A stretch of DNA of 64,000 nt, taken from contig JAJRZQ010000025.1 of the NCBI GenBank assembly GCA_024275165.1, positions 1-64,000 on the forward strand, given 5' to 3'. The position numbers and the translations under genes are program-made. Of this stretch, positions 52,062 to 59,467 are shown piece by piece; position 1 is the stretch's first letter, and each line of letters starts with the position of its first letter. The DNA is from a bacterium. GTDB lineage: Bacteria > SAR324 > XYD2-FULL-50-16. Under the pieces are notes generated by a model, which ran no database searches, had not been told where the DNA came from, and worked only from the letters and a program-made list of their open reading frames with translations.

Positions 52062-53485
52062 GCCTGCTTGACGCCTTTAAAGACGGCAATGTAATAGGCT
52101 ATTGCCCCCACCGCGATCAAAAGGATAAACAAAGAGGCAATGCCTGCGGTCATTTGCCCTACCTGGGCGACCGACTTTATGGGAAGGGAGTCGTAATTCG
52201 CCATGCGGCGAGGCACAGACTGAATTCCCCCAATAAAGAACATGGCGACAAAGCCAAAGCCGCCCAAAAGCAAGCTCCAGAGGCCAAAGCGAGCGAGCTT
52301 ATCCTCTTTTGGCCCCATCAGGTAATAAAGAACCGCCAAGATCATCAAGACCACACCGAGCAAAAAGTAGGTATGGAAGTGACCGGGAACCCATTGCGTG
52401 TTGTGCAAAACTTGGTTTAAACGAATGGTGGAGTCCACCACGGCGGCAAAACCGCCAACAATCCAACCCATGATCCCCAAGACAAAGGCCAGGGGAACAA
52501 AACTCCATTTCATGTCAGCGCGGTAAATCTGGGCGAAAACCCCAAAAATGGTCACCACGGTTGCCGGCACGGTACTCAAGTAAGAGGCGAACTGCCCGAC
52601 ATACTGCACCCAAACCGGTTGCCCGAAGTCAAAATAGAGGTGATGGAAGTAAGCGAGAAGAATCAAAAACAAGCTCGCGTTCCAAGAAAGGGCAATGATC
52701 TTGTTCATCTTCCAAGCGCGCCCCGAGTAGAGGGGCAGCATGGCATAAACCGCGGCAACCCCAAAATAAAGGGTGATATTCACTAAAGTATGGCCGAATA
52801 AAAAGACCATGTTTTTCATCAACAGGGCATCAAACTCAAGCGCCGGATTGAGCCATTTCGCCAAGTAGAGCATGAGCATGATCGCGCCCACAACGGTGGT
52901 CAAGGCCCCTGCGATCATGCTCACCGAAGTGATCACCACCATGGGGGGCAAGTCTTTTTCTTTGGGGTTTCCACTGAGATATCCCCAGCCCAGCCCCTCG
53001 GCAAAGCCATACCTTTTGGCAATGGCGCGGAGTACATCCAACTGCCCCAAAAGCCAAGCGACCCCTAAAAGCATTACGGAAATCACCGCGGTGCCCACCG
53101 CCCATTCGGGCCAAGTCTTGATAAAAGGCAAAGGATAAAGCACATACCAACCGGCCCCGAAGCGACCGATTAAGGTCGAGAGCATCAACCCCACCACCCC
53201 TAAAAGGATCAGGACATAATTGAATTTAGCCAGCCCCAAACTCGGTTTCGTGTATTGGGATATGAGATACCAGACCCCAATATAGGCCGCTACATAAAGT
53301 ACCCCTACCATTCCCAACCCGTGCAGGGTCATTAAGGCATAAAAGAAGTCCGGGGGCAGATCCAGGGCTCCTGCTTGGTTGAGGCGCATGGTAAAACCCA
53401 AGAGTACCAGCACAAAGAATACGACCAACCCCGTAATGGCGTATACAATCGCCAATCTTTTGGTCTGCAATTGATTCTCAGACAT
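52046..53485 (-). CDS. Haem-copper reductase subunit I, NorSY/sNOR-type nitric oxide reductase (predicted)
   Basis: The 479-residue protein has about 12 membrane helices with all haem and CuB ligands: His55 (TLHGLGM), His232 (LFGHTLVN), His281/282 (FHHLYFDFGQ), His369 and His371 (WVPGHFHTY). The VPGHFH form is typical of B-family (ba3-like) enzymes. The residue four after His232, Tyr in O2 reductases (GHPEVY), is Asn236. That loss is seen in NO reductases derived from oxidases. Context (NsrR, CuA subunit, SenC, Orf1) agrees. It is likely a cytochrome c- or quinol-linked NO reductase; gene-name order (NorS versus NorY) is uncertain. Confidence 0.82.
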   Translation of the reverse strand: MSENQLQTKRLAIVYAITGLVVFFVLVLLGFTMRLNQAGALDLPPDFFYALMTLHGLGMVGVLYVAAYIGVWYLISQYTKPSLGLAKFNYVLILLGVVGLMLSTLIGRFGAGWYVLYPLPFIKTWPEWAVGTAVISVMLLGVAWLLGQLDVLRAIAKRYGFAEGLGWGYLSGNPKEKDLPPMVVITSVSMIAGALTTVVGAIMLMLYLAKWLNPALEFDALLMKNMVFLFGHTLVNITLYFGVAAVYAMLPLYSGRAWKMNKIIALSWNASLFLILLAYFHHLYFDFGQPVWVQYVGQFASYLSTVPATVVTIFGVFAQIYRADMKWSFVPLAFVLGIMGWIVGGFAAVVDSTIRLNQVLHNTQWVPGHFHTYFLLGVVLMILAVLYYLMGPKEDKLARFGLWSLLLGGFGFVAMFFIGGIQSVPRRMANYDSLPIKSVAQVGQMTAGIASLFILLIAVGAIAYYIAVFKGVKQAWSGN

Positions 53486-53506
53486 TTTTTTTCTCCTTTT
53501 GGATGC

Positions 53507-54055
53507 TTATAAAACGGTGAATTTAGAAGTCATGGACTGGTGTCCCATGCCGCAATATTCGAGACAGACTAAAAAATATTCACCCGGTTCATTAAAGGTA
53601 TAATATAGCTTGGAAGGATACCCCGGCATCGCTTGGGTCTGGATCAACAATTGCCCTTGGGAATTGTAGATGGCCAAGCCGTGGTTGACATCTTCGGAGC
53701 TGATTGAGAATTGCACCAACTTCCCGGCGGGAACAGCGGTGGGGGCAATTTCGGTGGTGCCCGATAAGGCTTTGATCTCGGTGACTTCCCAGAACCACAG
53801 CTTTCCCTTTACGGTGACCTCGTACGCTGGAGCCGCGCCCTCAGGCGGGAAGTAAGGCAAGCCCCGCAAGGTAGCAAAAAGAGTAATGAGAATGACCAGG
53901 GATAAAAATATAAAATATTTGCCCCGCATGGCGTAAATGCCTGGGGTGACGGCCTCTGCCCTTTCAGGGCTGCGAGTCGAGCGAATCAACCAAAAGGTGA
54001 TGCCAAAAATGGTCATCGTCCCAATGAGGGTTATGAGTCCTGCTTGCCAAGCCAT
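53507..54055 (-). CDS. CuA-containing subunit II of the NorSY-type reductase
   Basis: The 182-residue protein has two membrane helices (about residues 6-25 and 46-63) and a cupredoxin domain. The complete CuA site is His125 (DVNHGLAIY), C164-x3-C168-x3-H172-x2-M175 in CLEYCGMGHQSM. It is short compared with aa3-type subunit II and lacks a fused cytochrome c. It is the first gene of the operon, with a leader of about 127 bases from the predicted promoter, and is followed by subunit I after 21 bases. Confidence 0.88.
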   Translation of the reverse strand: MAWQAGLITLIGTMTIFGITFWLIRSTRSPERAEAVTPGIYAMRGKYFIFLSLVILITLFATLRGLPYFPPEGAAPAYEVTVKGKLWFWEVTEIKALSGTTEIAPTAVPAGKLVQFSISSEDVNHGLAIYNSQGQLLIQTQAMPGYPSKLYYTFNEPGEYFLVCLEYCGMGHQSMTSKFTVL

Positions 54056-54165
54056 AGTACCTACCTTTATTGTAGAAGCGTTAACAGAGGGGGAATGCTT
54101 TCACCCCGTTTCATTGTATGCTGAGGCGATTTTGTTTACGATAGGGTGGTTGCCTCCAGCCCCCT

Positions 54166-54190
54166 AAAGATGCATTTAAATTACATCTTT
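54166..54190. promoter_or_regulatory. NsrR operator (predicted) over the norSY transcription start
   Basis: AAAGATGCATTT (54166-54177), central A, AATTACATCTTT (54179-54190). The arms pair at 10 of 12 positions, and the left arm equals the published NsrR half-site AAGATGCATTT. It directly abuts the -10 element of the minus-strand promoter, so bound repressor would cover the start site. The cognate regulator gene is 133 bases away. Confidence 0.75.
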
Positions 54191-54217
54191 TATAAAACAG
54201 GCTTCGATTTAAATCAA
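54189..54217 (-). promoter_or_regulatory. Sigma70-type promoter of the norSY operon
   Basis: On the minus strand TTGATT (54217-54212) and TATAAA (54194-54189) are separated by exactly 17 bases. Transcription should start near 54182, inside the predicted NsrR operator. This is one of the best promoter matches in the window. Confidence 0.65.
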
Positions 54218-54223
54218 TATGTA

Positions 54224-54234
54224 AAATGCATCTT
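54224..54234. promoter_or_regulatory. Second NsrR half-site (predicted)
   Basis: AAATGCATCTT is an exact NsrR half-site in the opposite orientation, just upstream of the -35 of the norSY promoter and about 23 bases before the -35 of the nsrR promoter. The partner half to its left is poorly conserved. It could support repression of both directions. Confidence 0.5.
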
Positions 54235-54256
54235 TATGGACTTTGCCGAAGCCCGC

Positions 54257-54285
54257 TTGTTCATTTGTGAAAAATAGGCTATCCT
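54257..54285 (+). promoter_or_regulatory. Putative promoter of nsrR
   Basis: TTGTTC (54257-54262) and TATCCT (54280-54285) with a 17-base spacer place a start near 54292, about 31 bases before the ATG at 54323. The matches are moderate. No clear Shine-Dalgarno precedes the ATG. Confidence 0.4.
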
Positions 54286-54322
54286 GAATGAAAAAGGTTT
54301 CATTTACTACCCGCACAAAGCC

Positions 54323-54778
54323 ATGCGCATTACCAAACAATCCGATTACGCCTTGCGCGTACTCATGTACCTTTGTGCCTATCCAAAACGCTCTTGCACC
54401 ATCAAGGAGATTTCCGAGAGCTTTGACATCTCCCAAAACCATTTAATGAAGGTCGTTCAGCATTTGGCGCAGCACGGCTTTGTCAAAACAATCCGGGGGA
54501 AAAACGGAGGGATTTGGCTCGGCCGGCCGGCAGAGCAAATTTTAGTGGGGGAGGTCTTACGCAAACTTGGCGAGGGGGATGATTTATTAGAATGTTTTAG
54601 AGAAGAAGACAGCTGTAAGATATCCCCCCTCTGCGCGTTGAAAAAAATCTTTAACCAGGCGAACGAAGCCTTTTTCAACGCGTTGAATCAATACAGTCTC
54701 GCTGACATCATTGGTGATCGGGCAGCGATTTCCAACCTGCTGCAACGCTTGCCAAGCCCATGCAAGCTTGAGGCTTAA
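54323..54778 (+). CDS. nsrR: NsrR-type Rrf2-family nitric-oxide-sensing repressor
   Basis: The 151-residue winged-helix protein matches NsrR rather than IscR. Its start is MRITKQSDYALRVLMYL, the recognition region is ISQNHLMKVVQHL, and the wing is TIRGKNGGIWLGRP. The three iron-sulfur Cys, C91, C98 and C104, lie at nearly the same positions as in E. coli NsrR, with SPLC in place of TPAC. Its Fe-S cluster is expected to react with NO and release DNA. It is divergent from the norSY operon, with NsrR-type operator sequences between them. Confidence 0.9.
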   Translation: MRITKQSDYALRVLMYLCAYPKRSCTIKEISESFDISQNHLMKVVQHLAQHGFVKTIRGKNGGIWLGRPAEQILVGEVLRKLGEGDDLLECFREEDSCKISPLCALKKIFNQANEAFFNALNQYSLADIIGDRAAISNLLQRLPSPCKLEA

Positions 54779-54786
54779 AGGCGCCT

Positions 54787-55665
54787 CTACTCAATATTTT
54801 GCACCTGCTCTCTAAGCTTTTCAATCTCTACCTTTAGCTCTACCCCAATCTCTGCCACCTTGTGATGCCCCGCTTTAGAACAAAGCGTATTGGCCTCGCG
54901 GTTGAACTCTTGCAACAAAAAATCAAGCTTACGGCCTATCGGTACCTCTGCCGCCAGCAACTCGCCAAAGTGGGTTAAATGGGCACGGAAGCGCTCCAAC
55001 TCTTCGGTGATGTCGCCTTTGTCGATAAAAATTCCCAGCTCTTGCAAAATTCTCGGGTCTTCTGGGTTCAACATCCCCCCAGCCTGCTCCACCGCGGTCG
55101 CCAGCCGCTTTTTATACAACGCCGTGATTTCTTTTTTATAACCTGCGATGGGTTGAATCAAGCCCAGCATATGCCGCAATCGAGTCCGCATCTCTTGAGC
55201 TAAAAGCTCGCCCTCTCGAGAGCGCATGGCGACCATTTCTTTTGCCGCAGCGGCTAATGTCTTTTGAAAGAGCCTCTGCACCATGGCTTCATCCACCTCA
55301 GGCTGCTGATAGGTAAAAAGTCCCTTGACCTGTTGCAGGTCGGCCAGATTGAGTCGCAAGGGTTGGCCGATGCGCTCTTCCAGTTGCCCCTTGAGGGCTA
55401 AAAACCCACCCAACACCTTTTCGTCATAGGTTAATCGCTCTTCAACCTGCCCCTCAAAAGACAAGGTGATCTGTACATCCACCTTACCGCGGTGAATCCA
55501 AGAGCGGAGGTTTTTTTTAAATTCTTCCTCCCAGGGACTGTAGGCCTTGGGCATAAAAACCCTCACCTCGAAATGGCGGTGGTTGACGCTGCGCATCTCG
55601 ACTTGGCACAGTAGCCCCGCTTGGCTGGTTTCGGCCTTGGCAAAGCCGGTCATGGATTTTATCAT
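54787..55665 (-). CDS. yicC: YicC-family endoribonuclease
   Basis: The ATG at 55665 gives the family-defining start MIKSMTGFAKAE and 292 residues; a longer frame to 55734 adds an atypical leader. SVNHRHFEVRVFMPKAYS and the C-terminal GRKLDFLLQEFNREANTLCS are conserved family blocks. YicC proteins are endoribonucleases linked to small-RNA turnover. It converges on nsrR with an 8-bp gap and lies 34 bases after the J-domain gene. Confidence 0.92.
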   Translation of the reverse strand: MIKSMTGFAKAETSQAGLLCQVEMRSVNHRHFEVRVFMPKAYSPWEEEFKKNLRSWIHRGKVDVQITLSFEGQVEERLTYDEKVLGGFLALKGQLEERIGQPLRLNLADLQQVKGLFTYQQPEVDEAMVQRLFQKTLAAAAKEMVAMRSREGELLAQEMRTRLRHMLGLIQPIAGYKKEITALYKKRLATAVEQAGGMLNPEDPRILQELGIFIDKGDITEELERFRAHLTHFGELLAAEVPIGRKLDFLLQEFNREANTLCSKAGHHKVAEIGVELKVEIEKLREQVQNIE

Positions 55666-55699
55666 TTTATTCTCGTTTCTTGGCGTAAAGGGGTTGAGC

Positions 55700-57763
55700 C
55701 TAAGCCAGGCCTTGGGACTTGCGTTTTTCATCAAAGCGCTTGCGCTGCGAGGGGTTCATCAACACCTCATAGGCCTCTCCGATCAAACGGGTCATGCGTT
55801 CCGACTCTTCTTTGACCCAGGCAAAGTTGGAGGTTTGATGTTTGTCGGGGTGATACTCTTTTAGTTTTTCCTTATAAGCCCGTTTGATCTCTTCGGGGCT
55901 CGCCTGCGCAGGTAGGGCGAGCAATTGGTAGTAATCGACAAAGTCGCCCTTTTTAGGGCGATAGGGCTCCGTTTTCGCCTCTTGCTGTTGTTGCTCTTTT
56001 TTCTCTTTTTGCGCCTCTTCTTGTTTTGCCTTGGCCTGTTGCGCTTTTTTACGCTCCGCTTCCGCTGTTTTCGCTGATTCTTTCCTCCCAGTGGGTTTTT
56101 TTCTTTTTTTGATTTCCTGAAAGCGTTGGCTCAGCTCTTGACTCAGTTTTTGCAACTCAAGGGTTAAACCGGAAAAATCCACTCCCTGGACTCGCGCCTT
56201 TCGTTGCAGGGCTTCCAACTGGGCTTTGGTGGCTTGCCAAGTGGTGACAAACTCCCGTCGGCGGTCTGCCTCCAGGCATTTTTGCAGTTGGTTCGAAACC
56301 TGCGAAAAAAGGAGGATAAAGGCTTTGCGGGGGTCGGTTTGCCTGCTTTTTGTTCCTGGGGCAACAAAGGGACGCCCTGCCTGGAAGGCAAAAGAGAACA
56401 GGTGAATTTGCCTGGCCTTCAAATAGCGCGACCATAAAAAAAGCGCGAGGAGGGCGAAAAGAACCCAGAAAATACCTTGCAGCAGGCCTTTGCGCTCTCG
56501 CGCTTCGATCTGGGTTAAATAGCGGGTCGCTTCCGCGTCTTTAGGGTACTTGGCCAACAGAGCCTTCAGCAAAACCTTGGCGGTTTCATCGCTCCCCTGA
56601 TTAATCTGCTCCACCGCGCTTTTCAGTTTGTTGCTCGCGTCAACCTGGTTGTAAATTTCTCGTTGCAGTTTGCGGCTTAGAGCATAACTCGATGAGCTCA
56701 AGGGGACCTGGCCGATATACTTTAAAGCGGCCTGCCAATTTTTATTTTCCGCCTCCACGAAAGCGAGCTGATAATAATCGAGTTCCTCCGGCGTTGCTTT
56801 GCCACTGCTTTGAATCATCCGTTCCAGCTTGCCGCCATCGTCATAGAGCCCCTCAAACCCCGTATAAAGGCGTTGATTCGCTGTTTGCCTCAAGGGGGCG
56901 CTGCGCCCTTGAGGCTGTAGGTTCTCAATCGAATGCAGGGAATACTTCACCCCTCGTTTTTGTTCTCCCTTTTGGTATAAGACCAAAAGGTTTTCTCCGC
57001 TTTCATCCAAGGCCATTGCTATGGGCCGCTGTCCCTTATGCCCAAGGTTTTGTTCTAGGGCGATCTCTTTTTTTAAGAGGTCCCAGCGGGCGAGGTGATC
57101 GGAGGCATCTAAACTGTAGAGGTTTTGCCCGTCCGGGCTGGCGGCGCCAATGAGGGTCTCTTGGTGTCCTTTTAAGCTTTGGGGGTGTTTTGCGTCTTGG
57201 GTATGAATCAGGGTTAACTCTTTAGCGCCCTTGAACAGAACGATCAAGCGTCTGTCTTTTAAGGGAACCATACTCCGCACCGGCCTGGGCGGGTCTGCCG
57301 TAAAAACAGAGGATTGCTTTTGATTGTTTAAGTTGATGCTATCAATGCTGGCCCCGCGACTAAAAAAGACCTCGTTCCCCTCTTGGGAAAAACGAGCGTC
57401 TTGAATCGCCGGGCCATCGCTCCGCTGGAGTTGGTAGATTAATTGCGCCCCTGCCAGATCGAGTTCGTAGACCTCCAAGCGCTCTTTAGAGGCAAGGAGC
57501 AAACGCGTGGGTTTGCCTTTGGAAAACTCCACCGCGTTGGGCTGATCTCCAGAGGATTCCCAATGGGTCAACTCCGTCATCGCCCCGGTTTCCATCAGGC
57601 TATAGAGGTTGCGTTTCCCAAAGCGACTCACCTTTAAGAGTTGTTGCCCATCGGGGCTAAAGATAAAAAGCCCTGAGGGGCTTTCTGCCCAGGCAACGGT
57701 AGAAAGCGCCCACAACAAGGTTAGAGCCCAGAAGCTGATTTTAAATTTTTTGCAATTCCACAT
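55700..57763 (-). CDS. Transmembrane J-domain protein with N-terminal beta-propeller-like region
   Basis: The ATG at 57763 overlaps the trmB end by 23 bases and begins a signal peptide or anchor (KISFWALTLLWALSTVAWA). Residues 30-300 consist of repeated WD40/propeller-like strands (FIFSPDGQQLLKV, AASPDGQNLYSLDASDHLARWD). Residues 325-420 are helical and TPR-like, and a transmembrane helix lies at 427-446. A Lys/Glu/Gln coiled coil (540-600) follows, then a C-terminal J-domain (608-680) with HPD at 638-640. The J-domain would face the cytoplasm and recruit DnaK. The arrangement is unusual. Confidence 0.85.
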   Translation of the reverse strand: MWNCKKFKISFWALTLLWALSTVAWAESPSGLFIFSPDGQQLLKVSRFGKRNLYSLMETGAMTELTHWESSGDQPNAVEFSKGKPTRLLLASKERLEVYELDLAGAQLIYQLQRSDGPAIQDARFSQEGNEVFFSRGASIDSINLNNQKQSSVFTADPPRPVRSMVPLKDRRLIVLFKGAKELTLIHTQDAKHPQSLKGHQETLIGAASPDGQNLYSLDASDHLARWDLLKKEIALEQNLGHKGQRPIAMALDESGENLLVLYQKGEQKRGVKYSLHSIENLQPQGRSAPLRQTANQRLYTGFEGLYDDGGKLERMIQSSGKATPEELDYYQLAFVEAENKNWQAALKYIGQVPLSSSSYALSRKLQREIYNQVDASNKLKSAVEQINQGSDETAKVLLKALLAKYPKDAEATRYLTQIEARERKGLLQGIFWVLFALLALFLWSRYLKARQIHLFSFAFQAGRPFVAPGTKSRQTDPRKAFILLFSQVSNQLQKCLEADRRREFVTTWQATKAQLEALQRKARVQGVDFSGLTLELQKLSQELSQRFQEIKKRKKPTGRKESAKTAEAERKKAQQAKAKQEEAQKEKKEQQQQEAKTEPYRPKKGDFVDYYQLLALPAQASPEEIKRAYKEKLKEYHPDKHQTSNFAWVKEESERMTRLIGEAYEVLMNPSQRKRFDEKRKSQGLA

Positions 57764-58439
57764 AATAAACAGGGAGGCCCTGGGATTTGAACAGCAATTC
57801 AAATTCAGTGGGAATATTCTCAATCTCGCTTTGGTGCAGGTCGTGACAAAGGTGAGACACCTCAAACCTAGAGTCGCCCTGCAAAAACTCCAAGCTGCTT
57901 TGGAAGTATTCTTGGTGGTCCGTTTTAAAGACAAAACGACCTTGGGACATTAAAAGCTGGTGAAGGGTTTCTAAAAAAGCAGGTTGGATCAAGCGATTTT
58001 TGCGATGCTTTTTTTTAGGCCAAGGGTCTGGGAAATTGACATGCAACAACTCGACCGAGCCCGGCCTAATCCATTCGGTGGCCACTTCGGCTAGGGAGCG
58101 AATCAAGCGTACATTGTTGATTTCTCCTTTTTTTAATTTTTTCGCCGCAAAGACCAAGCGCTTAAAGCGTAATTCAAACCCCAAAAATCTTTTTTCCGGA
58201 TACCTTAAAGCGAATTGGCGTAAAAAATTACCGGAACCGCAACCGAGGTCAACCACCAAAGGGCCATGAAGAAACTCAATATTTTTTAAATCGCTCCGGG
58301 CGGATTCCACCCCGTCAAACCAAATCAAATCCGCGTATTCAAAAATCCTGGTTGAATAGGGGTTTCGCTCCGGATTGAGTTTAAGTATCTCTGCCGGTTT
58401 TCTCAATTTACGAATCGGTTGCTTTTTTAAGGCGTCCAC
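57741..58439 (-). CDS. trmB: tRNA (guanine-N7-)-methyltransferase
   Basis: Methylates G46 of tRNA with S-adenosylmethionine. The 232-residue protein has the SAM motif VDLGCGSGNFLRQFA (about residues 63-77), FLGFELRFKRL for the ribose site, and the TrmB catalytic block VNFPDPWPKKKHRKNRL. The C-terminal TEFELLFKSQGLPVYYVELQ also fits the family. The stop lies inside the start of the J-domain gene, so the two are coupled. Confidence 0.94.
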   Translation of the reverse strand: MDALKKQPIRKLRKPAEILKLNPERNPYSTRIFEYADLIWFDGVESARSDLKNIEFLHGPLVVDLGCGSGNFLRQFALRYPEKRFLGFELRFKRLVFAAKKLKKGEINNVRLIRSLAEVATEWIRPGSVELLHVNFPDPWPKKKHRKNRLIQPAFLETLHQLLMSQGRFVFKTDHQEYFQSSLEFLQGDSRFEVSHLCHDLHQSEIENIPTEFELLFKSQGLPVYYVELQKI

Positions 58440-58492
58440 AGTATTTTTATTTCCAGATTAAATCGACCCCATTGCCCAGGAGTTGGAAAAAA

Positions 58493-59467
58493 ATGCGCTT
58501 GATCCCACGCTCCCTACTTTTGGGGATAATTTTATTACTTTATCCATCTTTTTCTCTTCTGGCAATGGATAGGCTCCCTTGCGCCGGGGCCGCCTTGGCC
58601 GAAACCTTTTTGCCCGGGGCGGGCTTTGCCTTGAGCGGGAGTTGGGACAAGGCCTTGATTTTAGGCGGTGCCCGCTGGGCGACTATAAATCAATATTCTC
58701 AAGCGATTAAAGAAGCAGGCTATCAAGAAAAAGCAGATCAAATTTATGTGATCCGTGATTACACCGAAACGGCAAGTCAAAAAAACGAACTAGAAATATA
58801 TTACAACCTCCCCACCTGGAACGCCAATTACTACGGCAGTCTTGCGGGCGATCTTTGGTTGATCAGCCTCAGCGACCTCTATGCCAATTCTTGCGAGCAA
58901 AACAACGAAACCTATGGTTATCTCGCCGCGCCCTTACAAATCGGTCACTTTTACGATAACTGGATGTTTTACCCCCCCATTTTGTTGGCGCTCTATAGCT
59001 ACCAAACCTTTGATCAAAATAGCACGGCAAATTATTATTTGGGAATGGGCCTCAGCGAGGGGCGACTCAAGCAAGATGCCTTTAGCCAATATTATTTGGT
59101 GGGTGTGGGCGAAGAGATGTTTTTTCGAGGAGTGGTGCAAAATTGGTTTTTTGGGCTCTATGGAGAAAATTTCGGCCTCTCCAAAGAGCTTTCTCGACAT
59201 TTGGCCGTTTGGAGCGGGGCCGCGGTTTTTGGCGCGGCCCACAACGGGCAGGGGCTCAGCGCCGCGCCAGGGGGGGCTTTTTTCATGGGGGCTTATTTGG
59301 GATACAGCTACCAGCCCTCCCTCGACGAGTTCGACCTCACCACCGCCATCGCCATCCATGCCTGGTGGAATATCTTGGTCACCTACGCGGTGTTAAACCA
59401 CGCGACCTTTACAGAAACCGAAAAAGAAGTGCAAGTCCCCCTATTGAATGTGGCCTTTCAATTTTAG
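58493..59467 (+). CDS. CPBP-family (CAAX-like) intramembrane metalloprotease
   Basis: The ATG at 58493 has AGGAG upstream and starts a signal-like segment (LIPRSLLLGIILLLYPSFSL). In the 324-residue protein the CPBP/Abi motifs are present: GVGEEMFFRGVVQNWFF (Glu-Glu and Arg), FGAAHNG (His) and IAIHAWWNIL (His with x3-Asn). The N-terminal 150 residues are a less usual, partly soluble region with AETFLPGAGFALSG. It probably cleaves membrane protein ends; the substrate is unknown. It converges on murF with a 4-base overlap. Confidence 0.83.
   Translation: MRLIPRSLLLGIILLLYPSFSLLAMDRLPCAGAALAETFLPGAGFALSGSWDKALILGGARWATINQYSQAIKEAGYQEKADQIYVIRDYTETASQKNELEIYYNLPTWNANYYGSLAGDLWLISLSDLYANSCEQNNETYGYLAAPLQIGHFYDNWMFYPPILLALYSYQTFDQNSTANYYLGMGLSEGRLKQDAFSQYYLVGVGEEMFFRGVVQNWFFGLYGENFGLSKELSRHLAVWSGAAVFGAAHNGQGLSAAPGGAFFMGAYLGYSYQPSLDEFDLTTAIAIHAWWNILVTYAVLNHATFTETEKEVQVPLLNVAFQF

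Noticed and set aside
52046-54055. Reading the subunit I/II pair as an ordinary aa3, ba3 or cbb3 oxygen reductase
   Set aside because: The cross-linked Tyr is missing, the neighbours are SenC/Orf1/HPP, and a divergent NsrR with matching operators controls the operon. NO reductase explains all of these better.
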